Positions 1 to 8,350 of a stretch of 64,000 bases of DNA are shown here, piece by piece. Every line of letters begins with the position of its first letter. Position 1 is the stretch's first letter. The stretch spans positions 22,209 to 86,208 of the forward strand of contig CALFXL010000045.1 in the NCBI GenBank assembly GCA_937958045.1. Direction: 5' to 3'. Both the position numbers and the translations under genes were made by a program. The notes below the pieces were generated by a model. That model ran no database searches, was not told the DNA's origin, and saw only the letters and a list, made by a program, of their open reading frames with translations. The stretch is from an uncultured Opitutaceae bacterium (lineage in GTDB: Bacteria; Verrucomicrobiota; Verrucomicrobiia; Opitutales; Opitutaceae).

Positions 1-307
1 AAAGCACGCGCTATATTTGTCGGAGCAGTACGACTGCGCGACTGTCTGCGTGACGCTCGGCGCGGCGGGCGCGCTTGTGTGGTCGAACGGCGACGTGGTG
101 CGGGTTCCCTCGCCCTCGGTGATCGTGCGCGACACGATCGGCGCAGGCGATGCGTTTACGGCGGCGCTGCTCGACGGCGTGTTGCGCGACGATGGACGCG
201 ATTGGGAGAAACGGCTGCGGCGCGCGTGTGCGTTGGGTGCTTTTGTGGCGAGTCGCGATGGTGCGCAGCCGGCATACGATCCGGCGGACGTGCCGGGATT
301 CGCGTGA
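1..307 (+). CDS. PfkB-family carbohydrate kinase, C-terminal part (5' end outside the window)
   Basis: The reading frame is open to the left edge, so only about the last 100 residues are present. The signature DTIGAGDAF is the PfkB/ribokinase 'signature 2', whose Asp is the catalytic base that activates the sugar hydroxyl, and the GAGD turn forms the anion hole for ATP transfer. The preceding stretch VTLGAAGALV matches the ATP-binding strand of the family. It is probably a fructokinase or ribokinase-like sugar kinase in the cytoplasm; the substrate cannot be told from this end. TGA lies at 305-307 and tatD begins 49 bp downstream in the same direction, so the two may be co-transcribed. Confidence 0.85.
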   Translation, partial: KHALYLSEQYDCATVCVTLGAAGALVWSNGDVVRVPSPSVIVRDTIGAGDAFTAALLDGVLRDDGRDWEKRLRRACALGAFVASRDGAQPAYDPADVPGFA

Positions 308-356
308 GAAAATTTGGCTGGCGTCGATCCGAGCGGACGCGGTGGATTGCGAGCGT

Positions 357-1175
357 ATGGGTTTGATCGATACGCATGTGCATCTCGAGTCGTTTGCGCG
401 CAAAGGCGTGCTGGCGGAAACGCTGGCGCGCGCGAAAGCGGCGGATGTGGAAGCGATGATCACGATCGGGACATCGCCGGACGACTGGGAACTCTATCGC
501 CGACTCTCGGCGGAGAATCCCGGCTCAGTCTATTTCACGGTCGGGTTGCATCCGTGCTCCGTGGAGGAGAATTGGGCGGAGGCCGTGGCGCAGATCGAGT
601 TGTTTTGGAGCCAGTACTCCGAGCCGCCGCCGGTGGGACTCGGTGAGTGCGGGCTCGATCGTTTTCATCTGCCGAAGGACAACCCGGAAGCGGCGGAACG
701 AATCTTTCGCTGGCAGCGCGCGGCGTTTGCGGCGCAGCTGGTGATCGCGGCGAAATTGCGTTGTCCGCTGATTGTGCATTCGCGCGGAGCATTTCGCGAA
801 TGCGTCGAGATGATCGACGCGAGCGGCGTGGATTGGCGGAAGGTGGTTTTCCACTGCTTTTCGGAAGGCGCTGCGGAAATGGAAGAGCTCAAGCGTCGCG
901 GTGGCTACGGCTCGTTCACCGGAATCCTCACGTACAAGTCCGCCGAGAATGTTCGCGACGCGGCGAAACACCAGGGGCTCGATCGATTGATGTTGGAGAC
1001 CGACGCGCCGTATCTCACGCCGATGCCGCATCGCGGCAAACCCAATGAGCCGGGCTATGTGCGACACACGGCGGAGTATGCGGCGGAAGTGTTTGGTGTT
1101 TCTTACGACGAACTTGCGCGCCGCACGACGGAGAACGCGCGACGCTTTTTCGCGCTACCGAACCCGGCAGTGTGA
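357..1175 (+). CDS. tatD: TatD-family metal-dependent hydrolase (DNase/deacylase type)
   Basis: About 272 residues, the usual TatD length. The N-terminus MGLIDTHVHL carries the metal-binding HxH. Further metal or catalytic residues are the Glu of LGECGLD, the His of LIVHSR, the His of VFHCFS and the Asp of LETDAPYLTP. Members are cytoplasmic TIM-barrel hydrolases reported as Mg-dependent 3'-5' exonucleases or D-aminoacyl-tRNA deacylase-like enzymes; which activity applies here is unknown. The frame is open further upstream (to 150), but that stretch overlaps the PfkB gene and lacks family similarity, so the ATG at 357 directly before IDTH is chosen. No strong Shine-Dalgarno is visible. Confidence 0.9.
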   Translation: MGLIDTHVHLESFARKGVLAETLARAKAADVEAMITIGTSPDDWELYRRLSAENPGSVYFTVGLHPCSVEENWAEAVAQIELFWSQYSEPPPVGLGECGLDRFHLPKDNPEAAERIFRWQRAAFAAQLVIAAKLRCPLIVHSRGAFRECVEMIDASGVDWRKVVFHCFSEGAAEMEELKRRGGYGSFTGILTYKSAENVRDAAKHQGLDRLMLETDAPYLTPMPHRGKPNEPGYVRHTAEYAAEVFGVSYDELARRTTENARRFFALPNPAV

Positions 1176-1267
1176 GAATTTGCTCACGTGCCCTGTCGAG
1201 CAACCGGACGGGCCGGTTGAAAAAAGTTGAGGGGATGCAGATCGTAAGGCCGTATTATGCGCGATAA

Positions 1268-1297
1268 CCGGCCGCATTGGCCGGGTTTCTTAAACCC
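1268..1297 (+). terminator. Two overlapping hairpins between tatD and the small Cys peptide gene
   Basis: CCGGCC (1268-1273) pairs with GGCCGG (1279-1284) and is followed by GTTTCTT, resembling a weak terminator for tatD. An alternative hairpin GGGTTT (1283-1288) / AAACCC (1292-1297) shares two G residues with the first, so the two are mutually exclusive. It could simply be the tatD terminator, or a structured leader of the 1317 gene. Confidence 0.35.
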
Positions 1298-1316
1298 AAA
1301 ATCGTCAACGATACTT

Positions 1317-1463
1317 ATGAAGTTCCTCCGACTCCTCCTTACCCTCGGCTTTGCCTCGATGTTGTTCGCCGGCGCAGCTCAGGCGGGCGAAGGCAAATCC
1401 TGTTCTGAGTGCTCCAAGAAGAGCCAGTGCGACGGCGGCAAAAAAGAAGACAAGAAGCCCTGA
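1317..1463 (+). CDS. Small secreted Cys/Lys-rich protein
   Basis: A 48-residue product. Residues 1-23 look like a signal peptide (KFLRLLLTL, hydrophobic core, AQA cleavage site). The mature part is only about 25 residues, very hydrophilic, with CSEC (Cys29, Cys32) and Cys38 followed by a Lys-rich tail. No family is recognised. Such short periplasmic Cys peptides could bind metal or redox partners, but that is a guess. It stands alone: hairpins precede it at 1268-1297 and a clear intrinsic terminator follows at 1498-1526, which supports it being a real transcription unit. Confidence 0.6.
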   Translation: MKFLRLLLTLGFASMLFAGAAQAGEGKSCSECSKKSQCDGGKKEDKKP

Positions 1464-1497
1464 CGTACCCCGGCATTGGCCGGATCCCAGCTGCACG

Positions 1498-1526
1498 AGC
1501 CGCGTTTCCCCACGCGGCTTTTTTAT
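1498..1526 (+). terminator. Intrinsic terminator after the small Cys peptide gene
   Basis: The 8-bp stem AGCCGCGT (1498-1505) / ACGCGGCT (1512-1519) has a 6-nt loop and is followed by a T-rich tract TTTTTATT. It separates the small gene from rarA. Confidence 0.8.
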
Positions 1527-1616
1527 TGGGCGGGTCGATGCGGTTGCGGCCGGTCTGAGAAAAATCGTGCGGCGCTTCTTTTCTTTGGGCGCGTGGCTGC
1601 ATTAATGGCGGGCGTC

Positions 1617-2981
1617 ATGAGTGCCGCTGAACAATCGGATCTTTTTGGAGACGCTTTTGCTCCTGCTCCTCGCACACAGTCGGGGGCAGCGGCGCCGCTG
1701 CCGGCGCATCAGCCGTTGGCGGCGCGGATGCGGCCGCGTACGTTGAGCGAGATCGTGGGCCAAGAGCACCTGACGGAGGAAGGCGCTTTGTTGCCACGTC
1801 TGATAGCGACGAATCGCTTCGGTTCGCTCGTGTTTTATGGGCCGCCCGGATGCGGAAAAACGAGTTTCGCGGAAGTCATCGCACGGGAGACGAAGAGCCG
1901 CTTCGTACGCGTCAACGCGGTGATGTCGAACGTCGCCGAGTTGCGCGAAATTTTAGCCAACGCACGGCGCACCAGCGCGCAGGGACCGACCTTGTTGTTC
2001 ATCGACGAGCTGCATCGCTTCAATAAATCGCAACAGGATCTGTTGCTGCCCGATGTCGAGGAAGGACATGTGCGTTTGATCGGCGCGACGACGCATAATC
2101 CCGGTTTCTATGTGAATCCGCCGCTGTTGAGTCGGAGTCATCTTTTTCGATTGGAGCCGCTGTCGACGTCGGCGGTGGCGGGTGTGTTGAAGCGCGCCTT
2201 GAGCGATTCGGAGCGCGGACTTGGCGCGCGCGGTTGTACGGCGGACGATGCGGTGTTGGCCGATCTCGCAGTGTTGTGCGACGGCGATCTGCGGCGCGCG
2301 CTCAACTCGCTCGAAGTGATTGTGCTGAGCTTGCCGGAGAGGTCCGAGATAACCGCAAGGGAACTCGAGGCTTTCGCGCGCGAACGACGCATCCGTTACG
2401 ACGCGGATGAAGACGAGCATTACGACACGATCTCGGCATTCATCAAAAGCTGTCGCGGCTCCGACCCGGATGCGGCGATGTATTGGCTGGCCAAGATGCT
2501 CGCGGGCGGCGAGGACCCGCGCTTTATCGCGCGGCGTCTCGTGATTTTGGCGTCGGAGGATGTCGGCCTCGCCGATGCGCTGGCGCTGCCGCTGGCGGTG
2601 GCTGCGCATCAAGCGTGTGAGTTTGTCGGTCTGCCGGAAGCCGAATACGCGCTGGCGCATGCGACGCTGCACATCGCGTGCGCGCAAAAAAGCAACTCGA
2701 TCACGCTAGCCCTCGCCGCGGCCAAACAAGCTGTATCCACACAGCCAATACAAGCGGTGCCGACGGCGTTGCGCGATAAAGGCGGCCAAGCCAGCAAGCG
2801 CGCCGGACACGGGAAAGGCTATCGTTATTCGCACGATTATCCCGAGAATATTTCGGGACAGGATTACCTCGAGAAACCGCTCACGCTCTACACGCCGAAA
2901 ACACTCGGGCCCGAGGCGAAGATCGCCGAGCGGCTCGCGCGTTGGAAGGAGCTTAAGGCGAGGCTGCAGGGCCGCGCGTAG
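1617..2981 (+). CDS. rarA: Replication-associated recombination protein A (RarA/MgsA AAA+ ATPase)
   Basis: About 454 residues. Walker A is GPPGCGKT near residue 80, Walker B is LLFIDELHRF, followed by the clamp-loader-like sensor region with SHLFRLEPL. The C-terminal part contains the MgsA tetramerisation region (ARRLVILASEDVGLAD) and the conserved ending HDYPENISGQDYLE. RarA is a cytoplasmic ATPase that acts at stalled forks with SSB and the clamp. Start options are ATG 1605 and ATG 1617; 1617 gives MSAAEQSDLFGDAF, in which DLF matches the usual N-terminal motif. The stop TAG (2979-2981) is followed by the next gene about 100 bp on. Confidence 0.95.
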   Translation: MSAAEQSDLFGDAFAPAPRTQSGAAAPLPAHQPLAARMRPRTLSEIVGQEHLTEEGALLPRLIATNRFGSLVFYGPPGCGKTSFAEVIARETKSRFVRVNAVMSNVAELREILANARRTSAQGPTLLFIDELHRFNKSQQDLLLPDVEEGHVRLIGATTHNPGFYVNPPLLSRSHLFRLEPLSTSAVAGVLKRALSDSERGLGARGCTADDAVLADLAVLCDGDLRRALNSLEVIVLSLPERSEITARELEAFARERRIRYDADEDEHYDTISAFIKSCRGSDPDAAMYWLAKMLAGGEDPRFIARRLVILASEDVGLADALALPLAVAAHQACEFVGLPEAEYALAHATLHIACAQKSNSITLALAAAKQAVSTQPIQAVPTALRDKGGQASKRAGHGKGYRYSHDYPENISGQDYLEKPLTLYTPKTLGPEAKIAERLARWKELKARLQGRA

Positions 2982-3082
2982 TGGTTCGATTTCCTTTCAG
3001 CCGACTTCGGCAACTCGTCGTTTTACTGAGGCTTAACAGAAAGCCGCTTGCGGGGACTTTGCCCGGCACTAGCTTGGGGCGC

Positions 3083-3526
3083 ATGAAGATACACCCCGCC
3101 TTGGGCAAGTCATTGCTGATGGCTGCTTCTGTTGGAATGATCGTTCCGGTGCTCGCACGCCCCGCGCGAGCAAACATGGTCGCTCAAGAAGCGGCCGGAG
3201 AAGAAGAGGAGATCGTGCTCCCGGGATCGGTGATCAAACGCAAGAACGGCGGTTATCTGTCGCTCACGGTGGAGGGGAATTTTTTCAAACTCTCGTTCTA
3301 CGACGAGAAGAAGAAGCCGGCCTCCGCCGACGCGGTGCGCGCGACGACTCGTTGGAAGCCGGTGAACACATCCGGCGAAGAACGTTCGGTGCTCAATCCT
3401 GAGGGTGACGGCTCGTTGCGCGGCAACGTGATCGTGCGTCCGCCGTTTGTTTTCAAAGTTTACCTGACGTTGATCGGCGAAGACGGCAAAGCCATCGAAT
3501 CGCACGTGGTGGACTTCCGCGGATAA
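3083..3526 (+). CDS. Secreted protein of unknown function
   Basis: 147 residues. Residues 1-30 form a signal peptide (KIHPALGK, hydrophobic stretch, ARA cleavage). The mature part has an acidic run GEEEE and then a compact region with alternating hydrophobic residues (GYLSLTVEG, FVFKVYLTLIGEDGK) that looks like a beta-sandwich. No catalytic motif is seen. The frame also opens at 2981, but the signal peptide fixes the ATG at 3083. It is convergent with the transglutaminase gene. Confidence 0.65.
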   Translation: MKIHPALGKSLLMAASVGMIVPVLARPARANMVAQEAAGEEEEIVLPGSVIKRKNGGYLSLTVEGNFFKLSFYDEKKKPASADAVRATTRWKPVNTSGEERSVLNPEGDGSLRGNVIVRPPFVFKVYLTLIGEDGKAIESHVVDFRG

Positions 3527-3542
3527 GGATACCGCGAAAACC

Positions 3543-3571
3543 CGCGCGTAGTTTAATTTTGGATACGCGCG
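3543..3571. repeat. Hairpin between convergent genes containing the TGGATAC motif
   Basis: Perfect 8-bp arms CGCGCGTA (3543-3550) and TACGCGCG (3564-3571) enclose an AT-rich 13-nt loop. The loop and right arm contain TTTTGGATACGCGCG, a 15-mer that recurs exactly at 36109-36123 inside another gene. It may act as a bidirectional terminator for the convergent genes on either side; its link to the repeated motif is discussed in the findings. Confidence 0.5.
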
Positions 3572-3602
3572 AGATCGGTCTGAATCAGGCGCGTGGACGC
3601 GC

Positions 3603-4478
3603 TTACACGCGTTGCATCACGACGTGGACGTCGAGGCGGTCGGACACCGTGCCTTTGAAGACGCCCTTGGTGGGCGTGCTGTCCTGATAGTCGCGGCCGA
3701 TGGCGACTTTCACGTGCCGTTCTCCGGCGACGCAGTTGTTGGTGGGATCGAGCGGCCACCAGAATCCGCCGGGCAATCGCGCTTCGACCCAGGCATGACT
3801 CTCGCTCGAGCCGATGAGCGCGGGATCGAGTGAGCCCTCCGCGGCTTGGCGCTGGTCTTCGGTTTCGATGTAGCCGGTCACGTAGCGCGCGGGAATGCCG
3901 GCGGCGCGCAGGACAGCGATCATCAATTGCGCGAAGTCCTGACAAACGCCGCGACGCGACGAGAGAACTTCAGCGACCGGGGTGTCGATGCGCGTGGAGC
4001 CAGTTTCGTAGACGAGATTGGTTTTGATCCATTCGTTGAGCGCGAGCAACGAAGGGCCGATGGGCGACGCGGGCTGGAAAAATTGTGCGGCCAGCGCGTG
4101 TGCTTCCGGGGGAACGTCGATGGCGGGCGAGGGCATCAGGAATTCGCACAACTGCAGTCGCTCGCTTTGGTAGATTTGACGCGCTTCGGAGAGGGTGACT
4201 TCCAATGCCGCGGGCGGCGGGGACACGGGATGCGTTTCGACAACGGATTGGCTGATGAGCAGAAGCGATCGATGGCGATGAACGATGGAGAACGTTTCGA
4301 CGATGTTGCCGAAGTAGTCCGTGTACGTGTGGATGTTACAGGGCGGCGTGGTGTCGAGCTGGCGCGAGACCACGTGTTGCTGCGCGTCGGTGACCGGCGT
4401 GAGACGGGCCTCCATGAAGGATTCCGAGGCGGTGCCGGCGTAGTGGTAGGACGTACGATGTTCGATCCGGAAGCGCAT
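3603..4478 (-). CDS. Transglutaminase-like cysteine protease with bacterial transglutaminase N-terminal domain
   Basis: About 291 residues. The N-terminal half (MRFRIEHRTSYHY, then RLTPVTDAQQ) matches the beta-sandwich domain that precedes bacterial transglutaminase-like domains. The C-terminal half has the full triad: Cys in RRGVCQDFA, His in SHAWVEARLP and Asp in PLDPTNN. Family members are thought to be cytoplasmic proteases or amidases and are often found near proteasome-like or peptide-ligase genes, none of which is seen here. A GTG at 4503-4505 would add nine residues; the ATG at 4476-4478 before the conserved RFRIEH is preferred. Confidence 0.88.
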   Translation of the reverse strand: MRFRIEHRTSYHYAGTASESFMEARLTPVTDAQQHVVSRQLDTTPPCNIHTYTDYFGNIVETFSIVHRHRSLLLISQSVVETHPVSPPPAALEVTLSEARQIYQSERLQLCEFLMPSPAIDVPPEAHALAAQFFQPASPIGPSLLALNEWIKTNLVYETGSTRIDTPVAEVLSSRRGVCQDFAQLMIAVLRAAGIPARYVTGYIETEDQRQAAEGSLDPALIGSSESHAWVEARLPGGFWWPLDPTNNCVAGERHVKVAIGRDYQDSTPTKGVFKGTVSDRLDVHVVMQRV

Positions 4479-4660
4479 TTCGCGCGTCACTGTTTCGGCG
4501 CGCACTAGCGGCGCAAGCTTTTGGGTAAATGCGGCGGATAAAGTCTGGACTAGAGGTATGAATGATTCGAATGCCTGGCTGTGCGGGAGTGTCGGACGGG
4601 GCGGAAATTGAGTTGCCCCGGCTCGTTGCTGGGAGCAGACACATCGGTTCCATTCATCAC

Positions 4661-5134
4661 ATGAGTCTCGACGTTCCTGCGCAACTCTCCATCGACGGTG
4701 CCGCTTTCAAAATCGGCGTCGCGGCGGCGCGTTTCAACTCACGCCTCACCGATGCGCTGCTGGAGCAGGTGACGGAGCAGCTGCGCGCCGCGGGGGTGAA
4801 GAAAAAGAACCTCCATGTGGTGCGCGTACCGGGCTCCAACGAGTTGCCGATCGCCGCGCAACTGCTGGCGCGACGTCATCGGCTGGATGTGGTCGTCGCG
4901 CTCGGCGTGCTGATCCGAGGCGATACGATCCACTACGAGTTGATCGCCGATGCCACCACGCAGGCCTTGCAGCGCGTCGCGCTCGATGCGGGAGTGCCGG
5001 TGATCAATGGCGTGGTCGTCGCCGAGAACAAGAAGCAGGCCGAAGAGCGCTGTCTCGGCAAAATCAACCGCGGTGGCGAATTCGCGAGCTCCGCGCTGGA
5101 GATGGCCGCCCTCAAAAAATCCCTTTCCCAATGA
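4661..5134 (+). CDS. ribH: 6,7-dimethyl-8-ribityllumazine synthase
   Basis: 157 residues, normal for RibH. It condenses 5-amino-6-ribitylaminouracil with 3,4-dihydroxy-2-butanone 4-phosphate, the penultimate riboflavin step, in a cytoplasmic capsid-like assembly. Visible landmarks are the substrate loop ARFNSRLTDALL, the VPGSNELP segment, ALGVLIRGDTIHYE with the catalytic His, and GVPVINGVV. The ATG at 4661 (MSLDVPAQ) is preferred over an upstream start at 4562 because RibH begins close to the IGVAAARFN strand. Its TGA overlaps the ATG of nusB (ATGA at 5131-5134), the common ribH-nusB translational coupling. Confidence 0.96.
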   Translation: MSLDVPAQLSIDGAAFKIGVAAARFNSRLTDALLEQVTEQLRAAGVKKKNLHVVRVPGSNELPIAAQLLARRHRLDVVVALGVLIRGDTIHYELIADATTQALQRVALDAGVPVINGVVVAENKKQAEERCLGKINRGGEFASSALEMAALKKSLSQ

Positions 5135-5580
5135 GCAAAGCCTTGTTTGCCCAACGCCGCGACGGTCGCGTCGCCGCCATGCAGTATCTTTATTCCTGGA
5201 GCATCAATGCTCCGGAAAACCTGCTCGAGGACCTACGCTACTTTTTCGAGAACCAGGAAAAGCCGCGCGAGCATTACGCCTTTGGTGAAGAGCTGATTCA
5301 CGGCGTGATCGAGCACATCGACGAGCTCGACGCGCGCATCAAAGGCCTCGCCCACAACTGGGATTTCGACCGCATCGCCCGCATCGATTTGGCGATCCTG
5401 CGTCTCGCGATGTTCGAGATGATCTATCGCAAGGACATCCCGCCAGTCGTCTCGATCAACGAAGCGATCGATCTCTCCAAACAATTCTCCAATGCCGACG
5501 CTAAGCGCTTCATCAACGGCATCCTCGATCGCTTGAAAGATCAGCTCGGACGCGATTCGCGCAAAGCCGCGAGCGAGTAG
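5131..5580 (+). CDS. nusB: Transcription antitermination factor NusB
   Basis: 149 residues, all-helical. The N-terminal RNA-binding helix has RRDGRVAAMQYLYSW, and the C-terminal region carries the family hallmark RIDLAILRLAMFEM followed by VSINEAIDLSKQF and KRFINGILD. It works with NusE/S10 in rRNA antitermination. It overlaps ribH by 4 bp and precedes ftsY by 117 bp, so the three may share a transcript. Confidence 0.96.
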   Translation: MSKALFAQRRDGRVAAMQYLYSWSINAPENLLEDLRYFFENQEKPREHYAFGEELIHGVIEHIDELDARIKGLAHNWDFDRIARIDLAILRLAMFEMIYRKDIPPVVSINEAIDLSKQFSNADAKRFINGILDRLKDQLGRDSRKAASE

Positions 5581-5697
5581 CCGCCGCGAAACGCCCGGCG
5601 CCCATGGGCCGGTGATCCACGGGCGAGCGGATCGGGCGATTTCGCCGCAGCGGGTTTTTCACTGGTCATCGGTCGCGGCGTCATTGGTCATTTCCCC

Positions 5698-6615
5698 ATG
5701 TTCGGTCTCTTCAAAAAATTCAAAGACGGTCTCGCCAAAACAGTCTCGGCGATAGCAGCGAAGACGGCGGCGATCTTCGGACAGAAACCGATCGATGCGT
5801 CGTCGCTCGAAACGCTCGAGGAAGCGCTCTACACGGCGGACTTCGGCGTCGAGACGACCGAGGAAATTCTCACCGAGATCAAAGCCGCCTATAAGAAAGA
5901 CAAAGAGCTGCACGGTCAGCAGGCGGCGGCAATCGGCGCCGCAGTCCTGCGACGCGTGCTCGCCGGCTCGGAAGGCGTGCTGACGGAAGCGGCCAACAAA
6001 CCGACAGTGATCGCGATGATCGGCGTGAACGGTTCGGGCAAGACCACGACCTCTGCGAAACTTGCGTGGAAGCTGAAACAGGAAGGCAAGAGCGTCACGC
6101 TCGCGGCATGCGACACATTTCGCGCGGCGGCGGTGGAACAACTCAAGACCTGGGCGACGCGACTCGACCTGGAAATCGTCGCGAGTCACACCGGCGCGGA
6201 TTCGGCGGCGGTGGCGTTCGATGCATTTCAGGCGGCGAAGTCGCGCGATCGCGATTTCTTGATCGTGGATACGGCGGGCCGACTTCACACTAAGAGCAAT
6301 CTCATGGAGGAACTCGCGAAGATCCGTCGCGTGCTGCAGAAACACGATGCGAGCGCGCCGCAGCATCGCTGGCTCGTGGTCGATGGTTCGCTCGGCTCCA
6401 ACTCGATCGAGCAAGCGAAAGCATTTCACCAAAGCTTCGGACTCACGGGCCTCGTCGTCACGAAACTCGACGGCACCAGTCGCGGTGGCGCGCTGGTGGG
6501 CATTTATCGCCAACTAAAACTGCCCATCTATTTCCTCGGCCTGGGAGAACAAGCGGAAGACCTGCAGCCGTTCTCGGTGGATAATTACGTAAAGGCGGTC
6601 TTCGGGTTGGAGTGA
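5698..6615 (+). CDS. ftsY: Signal recognition particle receptor FtsY
   Basis: 305 residues, a compact FtsY without the long acidic A domain of enterobacteria. The short amphipathic N-terminus MFGLFKKFKDGLAKT probably docks to the membrane. The NG domain follows: P-loop GVNGSGKTTT, DTFRAAAVEQL, DTAGRLHT, TKLDGTSRGG and the closing region YFLGLGEQ. It receives SRP-ribosome complexes at the inner membrane and hydrolyses GTP together with Ffh. No strong Shine-Dalgarno is visible before the ATG; 5581-5697 contains a short ATTGGTCAT stretch resembling the direct repeats at 57951-58050. Confidence 0.96.
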   Translation: MFGLFKKFKDGLAKTVSAIAAKTAAIFGQKPIDASSLETLEEALYTADFGVETTEEILTEIKAAYKKDKELHGQQAAAIGAAVLRRVLAGSEGVLTEAANKPTVIAMIGVNGSGKTTTSAKLAWKLKQEGKSVTLAACDTFRAAAVEQLKTWATRLDLEIVASHTGADSAAVAFDAFQAAKSRDRDFLIVDTAGRLHTKSNLMEELAKIRRVLQKHDASAPQHRWLVVDGSLGSNSIEQAKAFHQSFGLTGLVVTKLDGTSRGGALVGIYRQLKLPIYFLGLGEQAEDLQPFSVDNYVKAVFGLE

Positions 6616-6663
6616 GCGCGCGCTTCGCTTAATCAACACGTTTCGCGAAGAAAACCGTGTGGC

Positions 6664-6684
6664 GGACAATGCGGAGCATTGTCC
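6664..6684. repeat. REP-like hairpin (GCGGAGC core)
   Basis: Perfect 9-bp inverted repeat GGACAATGC (6664-6672) / GCATTGTCC (6676-6684) with the 3-nt loop GGA, lying between the convergent ftsY and 6711-7151 genes. Related copies sit at 13504-13578. It may double as a bidirectional terminator, although no T-tract follows. Confidence 0.6.
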
Positions 6685-6710
6685 CCAACCTGCGCTATGT
6701 CTCCCCGCGG

Positions 6711-7151
6711 TCAGCGCACGAGCGACAGAATGCCGAGCGCGAGGCTGATGACGCCCAGCGCTACGCTCCACAAGCCGAGGACCGTCGCGATGCGCACCAC
6801 CACTTGCGGGTGTTGCAGACACGCACGGAGTTTTCCCGGGAGCGATTCATCAGCTACGATCGCCAATTTTATCGGACCTTGGCGCGTGGTCAGCCCCAAC
6901 GCCTTTCGGTACCACGCGTTGATAAAGACATGCTGCGCGGTCTCGTCCACGGTATGGCCAGTTTGCTCGGTGAAACGTTTGAGATAGTACTCGTCGACCA
7001 TCTTGGCTTCGCAGCGGATTGACCGGTGATTGTCTTCGTTGCGCACGTGAACGATCGTGCGCGAGGTAAATGTTGAAGCGGGTGTGGGACTGATCCAAAT
7101 CGCGCCGGATTCGACGTCATCCCAGATCGCCGTGTGCAATTCGTACTCCAT
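6711..7151 (-). CDS. Hypothetical protein with C-terminal membrane segment
   Basis: 146 residues from the ATG at 7149-7151, which has GGGAG about 6 nt upstream, one of the clearer Shine-Dalgarno sequences in the window. The frame remains open to 7274, but that part is low complexity. The N-terminal part (MEYELHTAIWDDVESGAIWI) is soluble; the last ~25 residues (IATVLGLWSVALGVISLALGIL) form one membrane segment, giving a tail-anchored topology. No known domain is recognised. Confidence 0.6.
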   Translation of the reverse strand: MEYELHTAIWDDVESGAIWISPTPASTFTSRTIVHVRNEDNHRSIRCEAKMVDEYYLKRFTEQTGHTVDETAQHVFINAWYRKALGLTTRQGPIKLAIVADESLPGKLRACLQHPQVVVRIATVLGLWSVALGVISLALGILSLVR

Positions 7152-7280
7152 GCGGGACTCCCGTTTTTTGAGATAACTGTGGGGCTGAGAAAATACACCG
7201 CCGTCGCTGACACGAGAGGAAAAGCTCGTGCGCGCGAACGGCGAGTTGTGGCGGGAGTTGGTTAACGCATTCACTGCGCG

Positions 7281-8273
7281 TCACGCGGCCAACGTAAAGG
7301 CGCGGGCTCGCGCGAGAGCGCGGTGGTGAATGAGCGGATCGATGTTGCAGCCGGTGAGTGGTACGACGACTTGGCGTCCCGCGAGCTCGGGAAGTCTGCC
7401 CGCGAGGCAGGCGGCGAGTGCGGCGGCGCCAGCGCCTTCGATGACGATGTTCTCCGTTTCGTGAAGATGCAGCAACGCGGCGGCGAGATCGTCTTCGGTC
7501 ACGGTCACGACGCGATCCACCAACGCGCGCGCGAGCGCGAAGGTTTTTTCACCCGTTTGCGCAACCGCGAGACCATCCGCGAGCGAAGCGCTCACGGGAA
7601 CGCGCACGGGTTTTCCCGCGTCGAGCGCGACCGCGAGTCCGGGCGCGTGAGCGGGTTCGACGCCGATCACGAGCGCATCCGGACGCAGCGCTTTGACCAC
7701 TGTGGCGACGCCGGCGAGAAGACCGCCGCCGCCGACGGGAACGACAAACGCGTCCGCGTCGGGAAACGCGAAGAGCGCTTCGAGCGCGAGCGTGCCTTGG
7801 CCCGCGATGACCGCGAGATCGTCGAACGGATGCACATACGTCGCACCGTTTTCATCCGCGAAGCGCACGGCAAACGCGGCCGATTCATCGTACGAGGCGC
7901 CGTGCTGCACGACATGCGCGCCGAGTTGACGGCAACGCTCGGCCTTCACGCGCGGCGCGTTGCGCGGCATCACGACCGTGACGGCGATGCCGAGTTGCGC
8001 GCCGTGATACGCGAGCCCGAGCGCGTGGTTGCCGGCGGACGCCGCGACGACTCCGCGCGAACGTTGCGCGGACGAAAGCGACAGCAGGGCGTTGCGCGCG
8101 CCGCGTTCTTTGAACGAACCGGTGAACTGCTGGTAGTCGTGCTTCAAAATGATGCCCATGCCCGCGAGTTCGCTGAGCGGTCGGGAGACCGCGCAAGGAG
8201 TGGCGCGCAGGCCTCCGGCAATGCGCGCGTGCGCCTGCCGGACGGTGTCGAAGGTAAGGGCTTCGGAGTTCAT
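7281..8273 (-). CDS. ilvA: Threonine ammonia-lyase (PLP-dependent), biosynthetic type without regulatory domain
   Basis: 330 residues of fold-type II PLP enzyme. Lys55 in GSFKERGA forms the Schiff base, AASAGNHALG binds the substrate carboxylate, and PVGGGGLLAG is the phosphate-binding glycine loop; TGCNID closes the active site. It deaminates threonine (possibly serine) to 2-oxobutanoate. The protein ends after the catalytic domain, so the ACT-like domain that gives isoleucine feedback in long IlvA is missing; the length resembles TdcB or serine dehydratases. Placement directly behind an isoleucine-codon leader peptide and terminator (8291-8440) argues that it is the biosynthetic enzyme controlled by attenuation. 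The ATG is only 17 nt from the terminator T-run. No clear Shine-Dalgarno. Confidence 0.9.
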   Translation of the reverse strand: MNSEALTFDTVRQAHARIAGGLRATPCAVSRPLSELAGMGIILKHDYQQFTGSFKERGARNALLSLSSAQRSRGVVAASAGNHALGLAYHGAQLGIAVTVVMPRNAPRVKAERCRQLGAHVVQHGASYDESAAFAVRFADENGATYVHPFDDLAVIAGQGTLALEALFAFPDADAFVVPVGGGGLLAGVATVVKALRPDALVIGVEPAHAPGLAVALDAGKPVRVPVSASLADGLAVAQTGEKTFALARALVDRVVTVTEDDLAAALLHLHETENIVIEGAGAAALAACLAGRLPELAGRQVVVPLTGCNIDPLIHHRALARARAFTLAA

Positions 8274-8290
8274 TGAGAAATGCGGACAAC

Positions 8291-8317
8291 AAAAAACCCC
8301 GGGCTTTAGGCCCGGGG
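8291..8317 (-). terminator. Intrinsic terminator of the ilvA attenuator
   Basis: Read on the minus strand: left arm CCCCGGGC (8317-8310), 5-nt loop, right arm GCCCGGGG (8304-8297), then TTTTTT (8296-8291). It is a strong all-GC 8-bp stem. Because the ilvA start codon lies 17 nt further on, there is no space for a separate promoter, so transcripts entering ilvA must read through this structure. Confidence 0.85.
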
Positions 8318-8350
8318 CGTGAAAGGGAACGATGCGTATTCGAAATGTGG

